The notes: generated from the letters alone by a model not told the origin. Shown: positions 26,975 to 36,131, counted from the stretch's first letter. The stretch is 59,492 nt of DNA from Methylobacterium crusticola (GCF_003574465.1 NZ_QOWC01000022.1:1-59492), one strand, 5' to 3'. Made by a program: numbers and translations.

Positions 26975-27135
26975 GACAACCTTGGCAGTTAGAAGCCCAA
27001 ATTTTGTCATGTAACTTATGTTAGATTTTTGCAGTGATACAAGCCTTCGCGCGGCAGGCGGCATGTACCCTGCATCGTCATCGAACGGCCATAGTCAGCG
27101 CTCTGTGAGATGCCTGGATAGAGAAGGCGCTGAAT

Positions 27136-27543
27136 GTGAACAGAGATGACAAGCGCATCCCCGGAATGACCTACGACGAAAGTCGCATGTTCGAGGGCAG
27201 GCAGGGAGAGTTGCAAAGTCGCTCGCCGGCGGAACTCCTGCCCTGGCCTGGAAGGGCTTCGCGCTCACTTTCCGGCAAAGCGTCATCCTTCACAAGAACA
27301 CAGCGGAAGATCGCTGCAGCGCTTGGCCTCGCCGAAGACGAAATCGGGAGCGTCTTCAACGGACGACGCGACGCTTTGGCCACTACTCGTGCCCGTGATG
27401 TCACACCGGCCGTGCCGGAGATGGCTGAAGAATGCCTCGAATTGCTCCGGGCCTTTGCCCGCGTGACCGATCCGGATAAGCGCCGGCAGTGCCTGGACCT
27501 GGTGGTTGCTGCCGCGCATAGTGGCGATGCTTCGAGCAGTTAA
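27136..27543 (+). CDS. Hypothetical protein with possible HTH-like helical C-terminus
   Basis: A 135-residue frame starting at the ATG at 27136. The first 50 residues are low-complexity; from about 54 it becomes ordered (R-K-I-A-A-A-L-G-L-A-E-D-E-I) and ends in a helical segment R-A-F-A-R-V-T-D-P-D-K-R-R-Q-C-L-D-L-V. The tail resembles those of short XRE-like regulators, but no full helix-turn-helix is evident. It could be a truncated regulator. Confidence 0.5.
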   Translation: MNRDDKRIPGMTYDESRMFEGRQGELQSRSPAELLPWPGRASRSLSGKASSFTRTQRKIAAALGLAEDEIGSVFNGRRDALATTRARDVTPAVPEMAEECLELLRAFARVTDPDKRRQCLDLVVAAAHSGDASSS

Positions 27544-27775
27544 AACCGCTGCCCGATGCGGAGGCCGCTACCTTCTCCGCTGAGGGCGCTGCAGACATCG
27601 CGGCTGCAAGGCGAGCGCCGGGATCATGGGTCGATGGCCGTAAGCGCAGGCGCATCGGGCTGCTCCATCATGGGAGATCCGCACCTCCCACCCCGCTGGC
27701 GTTATCGAGAGTGAATCAGAGACCCGATTGGACGCCGATTGACAGATCCAGCCTGACCGTGGCCTTCACCGCAGG

Positions 27776-28070
27776 ATCACGGCAGTCAGCGCCTTCTCGG
27801 TCGTGCACCGCGGCTCCAGGAACGAAGGGAGATAGTTCCCCTTCCTCAGCTTCGGGATCGCCAGATCGATCCGGCCCGCACGCGTCTCCCACGGCCGTTC
27901 CCAGTAGCCGGTGCGTTGTGTCAGCCGCTCCGGATTGCGCTGGCCGGCTAGGTGCCCCCGTGCGCGCTTCGACCTCCAGGCCCATCATGCGCTCGGTCGC
28001 AGAGGCCAGCGGGTCGCTATCCGCCTCCTTGATCAGGTCGATCAGACCATCCTGTCGTCGGTCATCGTCG
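27776..28070 (-). pseudogene. Remnant of an IS256-family transposase (N-terminal part)
   Basis: Read on the minus strand in two frames, the region gives [13 protein letters not shown] and then, after a shift near 27955, [32 protein letters not shown] and L-P-S-F-L-E-P-R. This is the zinc/N-terminal section of IS256-type (Mutator) transposases. The catalytic DDE region is absent. Sequence stops matching at about 27776. The flanks 27544-27775 and 28071-28567 have no recognisable genes. Confidence 0.75.
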
Positions 28071-28567
28071 TCTCCGGTCTCAGAGTTTGGCTCGCAACCG
28101 AACCCTGCCCGAAGACCGGCGATGGCCACCTGGCAGCGACCCGCTTCGACACCACTCCCTTGGACACGACCGTCCGTGGCAATCAGGCTTAACTGCTTCG
28201 ATCCGACCCTTACACCCGCGCTCCCGACCGACGCCACATGCCTGCCATGCTCGTCGCGAGGCCATCGCGCGGAAGCGCTGATGCATTCTCGTTTAAAAAA
28301 CAAAACCCTGCGCTGAGGGCTTTTTGTAGGATAAAATTCTTAAAAGCTAGTTTTTTTGGCACTCAGGACGTGCTTGTCACAAATACGCAATATATGACAT
28401 CATCTATGTAGGTGGCTAATCTTCAGCAAGGGTGGGATCATCTCGATCGTTGACTGCGAGATGTGTGGCAGCGCACATGCCAGACGCGGCTCTAACATTA
28501 CCTGAAGCGAGAAGCAGCTAGCGAAATACGCCACGCAGCGGCTCGCTCCAACAACGTCAAGAGATCT

Positions 28568-28837
28568 ATGATGACAAAGACAATCCTGCTCCTGGCCGGG
28601 ACGATGGCGCTCGTCGCGACGGCTGCCGCCGCCCAGACTGCCAAGGAGAACTTCAGCTATAAAGCTCCCTCCGGCATGTTCAGCGAAGGTACCACGAAAT
28701 GGGACATGTATCGCTTCATGCACCAGGATGCTGAACGTCAAAGAGAACTGGCACGCTCGGGTGTCCGCGATGAGCCAGCGGCGACCGGAAGCGTGAGAAC
28801 GACCTCGCCGGCTGCGCGACGCTCGGGCACGCAGTAG
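28568..28837 (+). CDS. Small secreted hypothetical protein
   Basis: An 89-residue product with a good signal peptide (T-I-L-L-L-A-G-T-M-A-L-V-A-T-A-A-A-A-Q, cleavage near residue 21). The mature part is about 67 residues, charged and unstructured toward the C-terminus. Two tandem ATGs at 28568 and 28571 follow AAGAG. No domain recognised. A second MmgR-like sRNA candidate begins 23 bases after the stop, so its terminator may also serve this gene. Confidence 0.65.
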   Translation: MMTKTILLLAGTMALVATAAAAQTAKENFSYKAPSGMFSEGTTKWDMYRFMHQDAERQRELARSGVRDEPAATGSVRTTSPAARRSGTQ

Positions 28838-28860
28838 GCGGTTCTCTGTGCAGCGGCTGC

Positions 28861-28966
28861 GGTGCAACAACCATTGTGCACCGCAGTGGCGCGCGTTATT
28901 GCTGCGCTTCGCCCTCCATGAGCGGTTCCTCCCTGACTTCAGGCCGCCCGCGAGGGCGGCCTTTTT
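28861..28966 (+). ncRNA. Candidate alpha-r8/MmgR-like small RNA, copy 2
   Basis: Its 3' half aligns with copy 1 at 25832: CCCTCCATGAGCGGTTCCTCCCT then a GC-rich terminator. The key element is TTCCTCCCT at 28926-28934, preceded by G instead of T, so 9 of 10 with the decamer. The 5' part has a hairpin GGTGCAaCAA/TTGTGCACC (28861-28882) and a second weak stem. The two copies are about 3 kb apart on the same strand, a possible duplicated sRNA pair. The transcript start is unknown. Confidence 0.6.
28941..28966 (+). terminator. Intrinsic terminator of sRNA copy 2
   Basis: A perfect 9-bp stem AGGCCGCCC / GGGCGGCCT with loop GCGA is followed by TTTT. Confidence 0.88.
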
Positions 28967-29036
28967 GTCAAAGGTCCGCCTCGGAGGGACCGCGCGAGGA
29001 TTGGGATTGCGGTGACAAAGGGTTCGGCAGGCTGCC

Positions 29037-29294
29037 ATGCCAGACGATAGAACGGCGGAACGGTTGAAGCGTGAGACGGCCGAGGTCACCGAGAAGATCG
29101 ACAGCGCTTACGATAAGCTGGCCCAGAAGCTCCGCGCCAAGGCCGACAAGGCCAAGGAGCGTGCGGGGACGACGAAGGACGAAGCCAAGCGGGCGATCCA
29201 TCGGCGGCGCTTCGAGCTCTATGGTGACGCCGCGCACGACATCGAGGAGCGCCTCGCCCTGCGCCGCGCGCCGTCGGACGGCTCCGACGACTGA
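29037..29294 (+). CDS. Small helical hypothetical protein
   Basis: An 85-residue, highly charged protein starting at the ATG at 29037. Residues about 8-50 have heptad-like spacing of Leu/Ala with Lys/Glu (E-K-I-D-S-A-Y-D-K-L-A-Q-K-L-R-A-K-A-D-K), so a coiled coil is likely. The sequence recalls short stress or membrane-stabilising helical proteins (CsbD/apolipophorin-like composition), but no family can be named. Confidence 0.6.
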   Translation: MPDDRTAERLKRETAEVTEKIDSAYDKLAQKLRAKADKAKERAGTTKDEAKRAIHRRRFELYGDAAHDIEERLALRRAPSDGSDD

Positions 29295-29327
29295 CGGCCT
29301 TCCGCTTTCCATCGGCACGACGTGTGC

Positions 29328-29432
29328 TAGAGCCGCATCCGATCACGCTGCAATCGGCCGCTGCTCTAGCTTTTTGAGTCTGCCGCATTGTCTGCGGCGA
29401 ACCGGTGTCCACTTCGCCGGAAAATGCTCGAG
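29328..29432 (+). repeat. Dispersed about 105-bp extragenic repeat, copy A
   Basis: The sequence recurs in inverted orientation at 34498-34601, with close to 90% identity by eye. Internal dyads are visible: CATCCGATCAC / near-complement around CGGCCGCTGCTC, and CGGCGAACCGGTGTCCACTTCGCCG, whose ends pair. It begins TAGAG and ends ATGCTCGAG. It is an extragenic palindromic repeat of the type common in Methylobacterium and Bradyrhizobium. Confidence 0.8.
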
Positions 29433-29552
29433 TTCCCACCCCCTCGCGCGGGCTTTCGCCCCCGTGATCCTGGTGCGGCAGACAGGTCGGGGACGCGGCC
29501 GCAGCATCCCGGCTGGGTCCCGGTCGGCCGGGCTCGCCGTGCGCCTGAGAGG

Positions 29553-29819
29553 ATGGCCATGACGCCCGTCAGTCGCTGCCTGCGACGCCTCGACCACGCC
29601 TCGGCGATCACGGACTCGACCGTCGCCCATCTGATCGCCGAGGCCCTGGACGAACTCGAGGCGGCCTTCGCGCGGCCGAGCGACCGCGTCGTCGCGCTCG
29701 AAGCCGTGCTTCACGAGGTGCGGGATCGATCGGGAGCGGGTCGCAAGCCCCTCACACGCTTCCTGCACACGGTGGTCGATCAGCGGCAGAGCAGGCTGAC
29801 CCGCCGAGCGAGTTCGTGA
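29553..29819 (+). CDS. Small hypothetical protein
   Basis: An 88-residue frame starting at the ATG at 29553, or the ATG two codons later, with GAGAGG nearby. It is mostly helical (V-A-H-L-I-A-E-A-L-D-E-L-E-A-A-F-A-R-P), with a basic C-terminus. The longer open frame upstream runs through the extragenic repeat and is not coding. No family recognised; GC3 bias supports coding moderately. Confidence 0.5.
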   Translation: MAMTPVSRCLRRLDHASAITDSTVAHLIAEALDELEAAFARPSDRVVALEAVLHEVRDRSGAGRKPLTRFLHTVVDQRQSRLTRRASS

Positions 29820-29897
29820 TCGGATGATCCCGCACTCCTTGGTTCAAGCCTCTCTGCAATCACTGCCACGAATGATCGACGGGCCCTGTGCCGCGGG

Positions 29898-30377
29898 TCA
29901 GGGGGCGAGGGGTGCCTGCTCGGATCCGGGGTAGCTCGGCAGTCCTGAAGCCTGCCTGGCTGCCGCCCGTGCCCTGCGATCGGCCATCTCCGCCGCCTCG
30001 TCGCTGGCCTCGCCAAGCCTGGCCCGCTCGGCCCGGCCGACACAGCGGGTGCGCAGATCGCCCAGCTCTTCCTCGGTCAGGCTCTCGATGCCGATGTAGC
30101 GGTCCTGGGCCGCGCTCGTGCGGATCAATTCGTCGAGCTTGGCCTGGATCGCTGCCCCATCCCGGTTCTGGGTGTTCTGGATCAGGAAGACCATCAGGAA
30201 CGTCACGATGGTGGTGCCGGTGTTGATGATCAGCTGCCAGGTGTCCGAGTAGTGGAAGAGCGGGCCGGTCACGGCCCAGAGTCCGATCGCAGCAACCCCG
30301 GTCGCAAATGTCGCCGGCTTGCCGGCAGCTCTCGCGACGGCCGAGGCAAATGCGGTGAACAGCTTGGCAGGAGACAT
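29898..30377 (-). CDS. Low-affinity iron permease family protein
   Basis: A 159-residue membrane protein starting at the ATG at 30377. Two hydrophobic helices (F-A-T-G-V-A-A-I-G-L-W-A-V at about 22-38 and I-I-N-T-G-T-T-I-V-T-F-L-M-V-F-L-I-Q-N-T at about 49-68) are followed by the family signature N-T-Q-N-R-D-G-A-A-I-Q-A-K-L-D-E-L-I-R. The family is named after yeast Fet4, but bacterial members are short and their transport role is unproven. The cytoplasmic tail is charged. It is transcribed divergently from the CYTH gene. Confidence 0.88.
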   Translation of the reverse strand: MSPAKLFTAFASAVARAAGKPATFATGVAAIGLWAVTGPLFHYSDTWQLIINTGTTIVTFLMVFLIQNTQNRDGAAIQAKLDELIRTSAAQDRYIGIESLTEEELGDLRTRCVGRAERARLGEASDEAAEMADRRARAAARQASGLPSYPGSEQAPLAP

Positions 30378-30505
30378 GCGGGCTCGCTCCGATCGCGTTC
30401 GTCGATAACCTGCAAGCGCCAGGCCCCTGTTGGTCACCCTGCCGGAGTGCTGTCTCGCGACCGGACGTGCTACCGCGCGCTACCCGAGGCAGCGGCGGAG
30501 ACCCG

Positions 30506-31022
30506 ATGCGGCTTGAGATCGAGCGGAAGTTCCTGATTGCTCACGATGGATGGCGCTCGGCCACGACCGGCAGCCGGCGCCTGCGGGATGGCCTCATCGG
30601 GCAGTTCGACGGGGGCAAGGTCCGCGTCCGCCTGGACGAGGAGCGGGCCCGGCTCACCGTCAAGGGAGCCCGGGTCGGCCTGGGTCGGCCGGAGTTCGAG
30701 TACGAGGTCCCCAGGGCCGATGGTCAGGCCATGCTCGGGGCCGTGTGCCGGGGCTGCCTGATCGAGAAGACCCGCCACTGCGTGCCTCACGCCGGGCTGA
30801 CCTGGGTCGTCGACGTGTACGGAGGGGGAGTTGGCCGATGTCAGCCTGGCCGAGGTCGAGCTGGAGCACGAGGAGCAGGCCTCCGAGGTCCCGGATTGGG
30901 CGGGACCAGGGGTCTCCGGGGACCCGCGCTTCCGCCAGAGCGCCCTGCTGCGCCTGCCCGCGCAAGCCGGCCGGCCCCTCACCCTGCCGATGATCCTCGC
31001 GGCGGACATCCCAGGCCCATGA
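30506..31022 (+). pseudogene. CYTH-domain protein split by a one-base insertion
   Basis: CYTH/triphosphate-tunnel enzymes hydrolyse inorganic triphosphate or related substrates. The first frame has the E-I-E-R-K-F-L signature at residues 4-10 and the alternating charged strands (V-R-V-R-L, L-T-V-K-G, E-F-E-Y-E-V, I-E-K-T-R). At 30824-30828, a run of five G, the frame breaks; dropping one G restores L-A-E-V-E-L-E and a normal 171-residue protein ending at 31022. The gene is either inactivated or carries a sequencing error. A polyphosphate-linked role would fit the PPK2 and Pit genes in the window. Confidence 0.75.
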
Positions 31023-31047
31023 TGGGCCTCGCACCTCGCGAGGCGCC

Positions 31048-32676
31048 TCAGAACAGGTGCCGGAACAGGAAGTACAAGCTGCCCGAAATCAGGATCGCGG
31101 CCGGCAGCGTCATCACCCAGGCCAGCGCCATATTGCGGACCGTGGACACCTGCAAACCCGACCCGTTCGCAGCCATGGTGCCGGCAACGCCCGAGGACAG
31201 GATGTGCGTGGTCGAGACCGGCAGCCCGTACAGCTCGGCCAGCCCGATCGTGCCGGCGGCGACGATCTCGGCCGAGGCACCCTGTGCATAGGTCAGGTGG
31301 GTCTTGCCGATCTTCTCGCCGACCGTGACGACGATGCGTTTCCAGCCCACCATCGTGCCAAGGCCGAGCGCCAGGGCGACGCAGACCTTCACCCAGTCGG
31401 GGATGTAGCGGGTCCCGGCGTTGAGGAGTTCCGTGTAGCCCTTGAGGGTCTTGGCATCGGCCTCGGACAGGGGCGCGCCGGACTTCGGGAGCAGGCGGAT
31501 CGCCTCAGAAGCGAGGTACATGTCGTTGCGGACGTTCGAGGTCGCCCCCGCCGGGACCTGCTGGATCGAGCCGTAGTTCTTCACGGACGTCGCGATTTCG
31601 GTCGCGAGCGCGGCCAGGGCCCCGAACACCTCCGGCTTGTTGAGCTCCTTCGCCTTCAGGGCGTCGGCGACGGTCGTACGGGCCTGCGCTGCGTCGGGCC
31701 GCGCCCCCCCACTCGCGTAGCCCGCGAACACGGCGCTGGCGGCTTGCGACTGCTGCACGAAGGCCGGCGTCGCGTCGGCGTTCATGGTGCGGTTCAGCGC
31801 GTAGGCGGTCGGCGCCGCGCCGATCAGGATCAGCATGATCAGGCCCATCCCCTTCTGGCCGTCATTGCCGCCGTGGAAAAACGACACCAGGGTGCAGGTC
31901 AGTATCAAGACGCCGCGGATCCAGAGCGGGGGCGGCGCATCGCCTTTCGGGGCCTCGTAGAGGTCCTTGCGCCGGACCGTGAACTTGAGGGCGAGAAGCA
32001 GCAGGGCTGCGGCCACGAAACCGCAGACCGGGCTGAAGGCCAGCGCCTTGAACACGCCGAACGCCTGGTTCCAGTCGACCCCCGAGGTGCCGTCCTGTCC
32101 GCCCATGAGCTGGTTGGCGACGCCGACGCCGAGCACCGAGCCGATCAGGGCATGCGAGGAGGAGTTCGGCAGGCCGAGCGCCCAGGTGCCGAGGTTCCAG
32201 ATGATGGCGGCGATGAGCAGGGAGAAGATCATGGCGTAACCGGCGCCCGAGCCGACCTGCAGGATGAGCTCGACGGGCAGCAGGGTAACGATGGCGTAGG
32301 CGACGGCGCCGGAGGACAAGAGCACGCCGAGGAAGTTGAAGGCGCCCGACCAGATCACGGCGACGAGCGGCGGCATGGAGTGGGTGTAGATGACGGTGGC
32401 GACCGCATTGGCGGTGTCGTGGAAGCCGTTGACGAACTCGAAGCCCAGGGCAATCAGCAGCGCGAGGCCGAGGAGGACGAAGGCACCGAGCGCCAGAGGC
32501 TCCTGATGCACCGCGTTCATGTCGGCGATCAGGCTGATGACGGCGTAGCCGAGGCCGGCGACCAGTACGAGCAGGAAGGCGATGACGCCGCCCGGGTGGA
32601 TGCCGTGGTCGAGCTTGGGCTTGCCGGTCGGCGCGTGCCCGATCGATCCGGTCGAGGCGAGGGCTGCATCGGACAT
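31048..32676 (-). CDS. Inorganic phosphate transporter, PiT family
   Basis: A 542-residue low-affinity phosphate symporter. The start is the ATG at 32676 with AAGG upstream; the TTG four codons earlier is unlikely. PiT signature halves are present: G-F-E-V/F-N-G-F-H-D-T-A-N-A-V-A near residue 80, and the repeat F-F-H-G-G-N-D-G-Q-K-G-M-G near 260. P-N-S-S-S-H-A-L-I-G and P-V-S-T-T-H-I-L-S-S complete the duplicated fold. About 10-12 membrane helices surround a central soluble insert (about residues 300-410). No PhoU/DUF47 partner lies beside it. Confidence 0.94.
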   Translation of the reverse strand: MSDAALASTGSIGHAPTGKPKLDHGIHPGGVIAFLLVLVAGLGYAVISLIADMNAVHQEPLALGAFVLLGLALLIALGFEFVNGFHDTANAVATVIYTHSMPPLVAVIWSGAFNFLGVLLSSGAVAYAIVTLLPVELILQVGSGAGYAMIFSLLIAAIIWNLGTWALGLPNSSSHALIGSVLGVGVANQLMGGQDGTSGVDWNQAFGVFKALAFSPVCGFVAAALLLLALKFTVRRKDLYEAPKGDAPPPLWIRGVLILTCTLVSFFHGGNDGQKGMGLIMLILIGAAPTAYALNRTMNADATPAFVQQSQAASAVFAGYASGGARPDAAQARTTVADALKAKELNKPEVFGALAALATEIATSVKNYGSIQQVPAGATSNVRNDMYLASEAIRLLPKSGAPLSEADAKTLKGYTELLNAGTRYIPDWVKVCVALALGLGTMVGWKRIVVTVGEKIGKTHLTYAQGASAEIVAAGTIGLAELYGLPVSTTHILSSGVAGTMAANGSGLQVSTVRNMALAWVMTLPAAILISGSLYFLFRHLF

Positions 32677-32821
32677 GGGTGCCTTCAAAAAATTTTATCG
32701 TTCGGGGAGGGATTAAAGCGGCCGCATGACGCTTGGGTGACAGATCGAACCGGTTGCCTCGACACCGTCGCGCGTGAGGTTCTGCCCCGTGCACGGTCAC
32801 ATCCCGGTTCACGATGCGTGG

Positions 32822-34432
32822 TCAGCCATGCACCTGCCGGATCATCTGGGCGGCGCGCTCCCCGATGATGGCGCAGGGCGCCTGAGTGTTCCCGGTCGTC
32901 ACCCGAGGCATGATCGATGCGTCCGCAACGCGGAGGGCGTCTATCCCGTAAACTTTAAGCGCGCCGTCCACGACGGACATCGAATCCCGTCCCATCTTGG
33001 CAGTACAGCTCTGGTGCCAGTAGGTGACGGCTGCATCGCGGATGAACTCCTTGAGCGCACTGCCCTCGAGGTCTCCAGGCATTGCCTCGCCGCGGACCAG
33101 GCGCCGGAAGGCGGCCGCATTGCCTAAGCTGCGACACAACTCGACGCAGGCGATCGCGGTTCTCATGTCGGCGGACTCCGACATCATGTTGGCTTCGATC
33201 GCGAGCGGCGCGAGTGGATCCGCGCTTCGCAGGCACAGGCGGCCGCGGCTCGCCGGCCGCGCGAGACCCGCGAACATCGTCCAACCATGAGCTGGCACGC
33301 GTCGCGCGGCAGTCCGATCGCTCGGAACCGGAAATTCGACTTGGCAGAAGAGGAGGTCAGGCGAGTCCAGCTCGGGGCGGCTCTTCCAGTAGAGGGTCGC
33401 CTCGCTTCCGCTGTTCCGGGGCGCGATCGGCTCGACGTACTCCCAAAGGCACCGGAAGGAGACGTGGTCCTGGAAGTTCCGCCCGACGCCCGGCAGGTGC
33501 TGCACCACGGGGATCTCGTAGCGATTGAGGTCCGCACAATCCCCAACGCCCGAATGCATCAGCACCTTCGGGGTCTGGATCGCGCCGAGGCACAGGACGA
33601 CCTCGGCTCGCGCACCGACGGTCAGGATGCGGCCCCCGCGAACGATCTCGATCCCGGTCGCGCGCCGCCCCTCGAACACCACCCGGCGCATCGTCGTCTC
33701 AGTCAGAACCGTCAGGTTGGGGCGGTCGAGCCAGGGGCGGATATAGGCTCTGTAGAGCGAGTGCCGTCGGCCGTCGCGGACCAGCATGTCGGTGATCGCC
33801 GCCCCGCCGTCCCCCTCCATCATCTCTCCGTTCGGGTGGTCGAAGGTGGGTATCCCGAGCTCCCGGGCAGCGTCGAGCATGGCGTGGGCGAGTGGGCTGG
33901 GATCCGGCGCGGGCTGGACCCAGACGGGTCCTGAGCTCCCGCGGAACCGGGTATCGGGTGCGCCACGCCAATTCTCGATCCGCCGGTAGATGTCGAGGAC
34001 GTTCTCGTAGCCCCAGCCGGCATCTCCCGTCTCCGACGCGAAGAAGTCCCAGTCGGTCCGATGCCCGCGCGCCCACACCATCACGTTGATACTGGACCCG
34101 CCGCCGAGCCCCTTTCCCATGGACATGGACAGCGCACGGCCGCTCAGATGCGGGTTTGGCCGCGCCTGAAAACCCCAATCTCGCTCGCTGCCGAGATTGG
34201 CAGGCCACAACGCTGGATCGAGCACGATCTCGGTCTCATCGCTCCCCCCAGCCTCGATCAGCAGCACCTGCGCGTCCGGGTTCTCGGCGAGGCGACGCGC
34301 CACCACGCAGCCCGACGCACCCGCGCCACAGACGATGAAGTCGTAGTGACTCTTCAGATCTGCCGTCAGCCGCGCCTGGTTGTCTTGGGCTTGCCGAATG
34401 AATTCACTGCTATCGTGGTCGCGCTCAGTCAT
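32822..34432 (-). CDS. GMC-family FAD oxidoreductase
   Basis: A 536-residue choline-dehydrogenase-like enzyme. The FAD motif G-A-G-A-S-G-C-V-V-A is at about residues 36-45, then L-L-I-E-A-G-G. The GMC signatures are M-G-K-G-L-G-G-G-S-S-I-N and G-A-I-Q-T-P-K-V-L-M-H-S-G-V-G. The active-site His is in T-Y-W-H-Q-S-C-T-A-K-M-G and the Asn in T-G-N-T-Q-A-P. It oxidises an alcohol, identity unknown. A divergent Lrp-family regulator 328 bases away may control it. Confidence 0.93.
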   Translation of the reverse strand: MTERDHDSSEFIRQAQDNQARLTADLKSHYDFIVCGAGASGCVVARRLAENPDAQVLLIEAGGSDETEIVLDPALWPANLGSERDWGFQARPNPHLSGRALSMSMGKGLGGGSSINVMVWARGHRTDWDFFASETGDAGWGYENVLDIYRRIENWRGAPDTRFRGSSGPVWVQPAPDPSPLAHAMLDAARELGIPTFDHPNGEMMEGDGGAAITDMLVRDGRRHSLYRAYIRPWLDRPNLTVLTETTMRRVVFEGRRATGIEIVRGGRILTVGARAEVVLCLGAIQTPKVLMHSGVGDCADLNRYEIPVVQHLPGVGRNFQDHVSFRCLWEYVEPIAPRNSGSEATLYWKSRPELDSPDLLFCQVEFPVPSDRTAARRVPAHGWTMFAGLARPASRGRLCLRSADPLAPLAIEANMMSESADMRTAIACVELCRSLGNAAAFRRLVRGEAMPGDLEGSALKEFIRDAAVTYWHQSCTAKMGRDSMSVVDGALKVYGIDALRVADASIMPRVTTGNTQAPCAIIGERAAQMIRQVHG

Positions 34433-34497
34433 TTTGCAGAAGTCCTTTCGGCTACAATGCGCTTCTCAGAAGAGAAGCGCGGCGTCGTTGCCTCGGG

Positions 34498-34601
34498 CTA
34501 GAGCATTTTCCGGCGAAGTGGACACCGGTTCGCCGCAGAACATGCGGCAGACTCAAAAACCTGGAGCAGCGGCCGATGGAACCGTGATCGGATGCTGCTC
34601 C
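34498..34601 (-). repeat. Dispersed about 105-bp extragenic repeat, copy B
   Basis: Inverted copy of the repeat at 29328-29432, lying in the gap between the GMC oxidoreductase and the Lrp regulator. Shared blocks include CGGCGAAGTGGACACCGGTTCGCCG and CGGCAGACTCAAAAA. The rest of this 328-base gap has no gene. Confidence 0.8.
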
Positions 34602-34760
34602 AGTGGGCCGGGCTTGCTCCAGGTCGTCGCGGAAGCGCACGAAGGGGCTCCGTGTCTCGAGGTGATTCAAGGCTACCCGTTTCCCGATTGCGATGGGTTG
34701 CGTTTTTTAGCAATCCATGATCTTCGAATTGCTCGACAAGCCGTTATCTGAGCAATCGAT

Positions 34761-35288
34761 ATGCGAAAATCAGCCGTACGCAGCAATCCGCCGCCACCGA
34801 AGCAACCGCCCGCCGTAGCGCTGGATCGTATCGATCGGAAGATCCTCGATATTCTTCAGCGGGATAGCCGGGTCACGAATTTGGATATGGCCGAGCGCGT
34901 CGGTCTCTCGCCGGCTCCGTGTTCGCGGCGCGTGAGGCGCCTGCACGACGACGGCTACATCAGCCGGGAGGTGGCGATCGTCGATCCGGCGCGGGTGGGC
35001 AGCACCCTGATCGCCTTCGTGAGTGTTGAGCTGGACCGCCAGCGCGAGGACGTGCTCGCCATATTCGAACGCAAGATGGCGGCACAAAAGACTGTTCAGC
35101 AATGCTACTTCATCTCGGGTGAGAGCGACTATCTGCTGGTAGTCGCTTGCCGCGACATGAAGCATTACAATGCGTTCGTGCGCGAAGTGCTCGCCAACGA
35201 GCATAATATCCGGCGCTTTCGCACGAGTTTCAACCTCAATCGCGTCAAATATGACACGGCGATCGATCTCGAGGTATCGCTGGACTGA
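34761..35288 (+). CDS. Lrp/AsnC-family regulator
   Basis: A 175-residue regulator. After a 20-residue basic, Pro-rich extension comes the family start L-D-R-I-D-R-K-I-L-D-I-L-Q-R-D-S-R, a helix-turn-helix (M-A-E-R-V-G-L-S-P-A-P-C-S-R-R-V), and the RAM ligand-binding domain (C-Y-F-I-S-G-E-S-D-Y-L-L-V-V). Such proteins sense amino acids and often control the adjacent divergent gene, here the GMC oxidoreductase (inference). Confidence 0.92.
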   Translation: MRKSAVRSNPPPPKQPPAVALDRIDRKILDILQRDSRVTNLDMAERVGLSPAPCSRRVRRLHDDGYISREVAIVDPARVGSTLIAFVSVELDRQREDVLAIFERKMAAQKTVQQCYFISGESDYLLVVACRDMKHYNAFVREVLANEHNIRRFRTSFNLNRVKYDTAIDLEVSLD

Positions 35289-35537
35289 GAGAGCTCCCAA
35301 TCGGCGAGCCTGGATGCTCGGTAAGGCAGCATCCCGTTCGGACAAGTTTGAGACGGCGACGGCAGTCTGCTTCCAATCGGACGATCCACTCTCGGCCACG
35401 CGAGGTCATTCGAGATCGATCAGTAAGCAGACATTTGGAGGATTCCGGAAGGGTCGGAAGCACCTCCTTGCGTCGTGTCCGTCGTGCCCGGTCCCATACG
35501 CCGGATTTATGCGAAACCGCTCGCCCATCCGGAATCT

Positions 35538-35998
35538 GGAGCATGTCCCGTCCTTGGGCTGCCGGCACCCGAGGAGGCGGAGCGCATCCGGACCTTCACC
35601 GGTGTCGAGGGCAGCGGGCTGGCCCGGCACATGTTCACGGGTGAGGATCTGGCGCTGCTGAACCGCTACGCCGATGCGGTACGAGCCACGCACATGCCGA
35701 ACGGGAGCCGGCTCCCAGTGGTGGTCGTGCCGCGGCGGTGGCGAGCCAGGCCATGGACCTGATCTCGGGGGCGGTCGGCTTCAAGGTCGGCGGGCTGGGC
35801 GGGGCAGCGGCGGCGTACGGGGCGAAGGTCGGGCAGCAGCTGCTGGAGGGCGGCCTGAACACGGCGCGCGCGGCGCACTCGTTCGAGGGCGGTGCGCCGC
35901 GGGTGCTGGCGCCTGCGCCGGAGGTGCCGCCAGCCGTACTGCCGTGGGCTTTCGTCGGTGCAGGATCGCGGCCGTTTGGGGCGCTGCCTCGGCCCTGA
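35538..35998 (+). pseudogene. Frameshifted fragment of an unrecognised gene
   Basis: Two frames join into one protein if one base is added in the CCC at 35714-35716. The first ends R-A-T-H-M-P-N-G-S-R-L-P and the second continues A-S-Q-A-M-D-L-I-S-G-A-V-G-F-K-V-G-G. The C-terminal half is Ala/Gly-rich (G-A-A-A-A-Y-G-A-K-V-G-Q-Q-L-L-E), resembling the tails of some prophage structural or accessory proteins. The upstream start is unclear; 35289-35537 holds no other gene. Confidence 0.4.
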
Positions 35999-36058
35999 TC
36001 ATAAGGGACTTGGTGCCTTCGACCATCCGGTTAGCGGGCTGCCGTAACCACACCCCTG

Positions 36059-36074
36059 TGTGACGTGCCTCACA
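36059..36074. promoter_or_regulatory. CRP-type palindrome TGTGA-N6-TCACA
   Basis: The site reads TGTGACGTGCCTCACA, a perfect match to the CRP consensus half-sites. It lies 58 bases upstream of the ATG of the Gly/His-rich secreted peptide, a good distance for activation. The regulator would be a CRP/FNR-family protein, which is not encoded in the window. Confidence 0.6.
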
Positions 36075-36131
36075 GAGAGTGGCTCTGGCAGCGCGCACCC
36101 TGCTCTCACCTGACACACAGAGGAGCAGGAC

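Noticed and set aside
31057..32868. 603-codon plus-strand open frame over the phosphate transporter
   Set aside because: Antisense shadow of the PiT gene, extremely Gly/Arg/Asp-rich.
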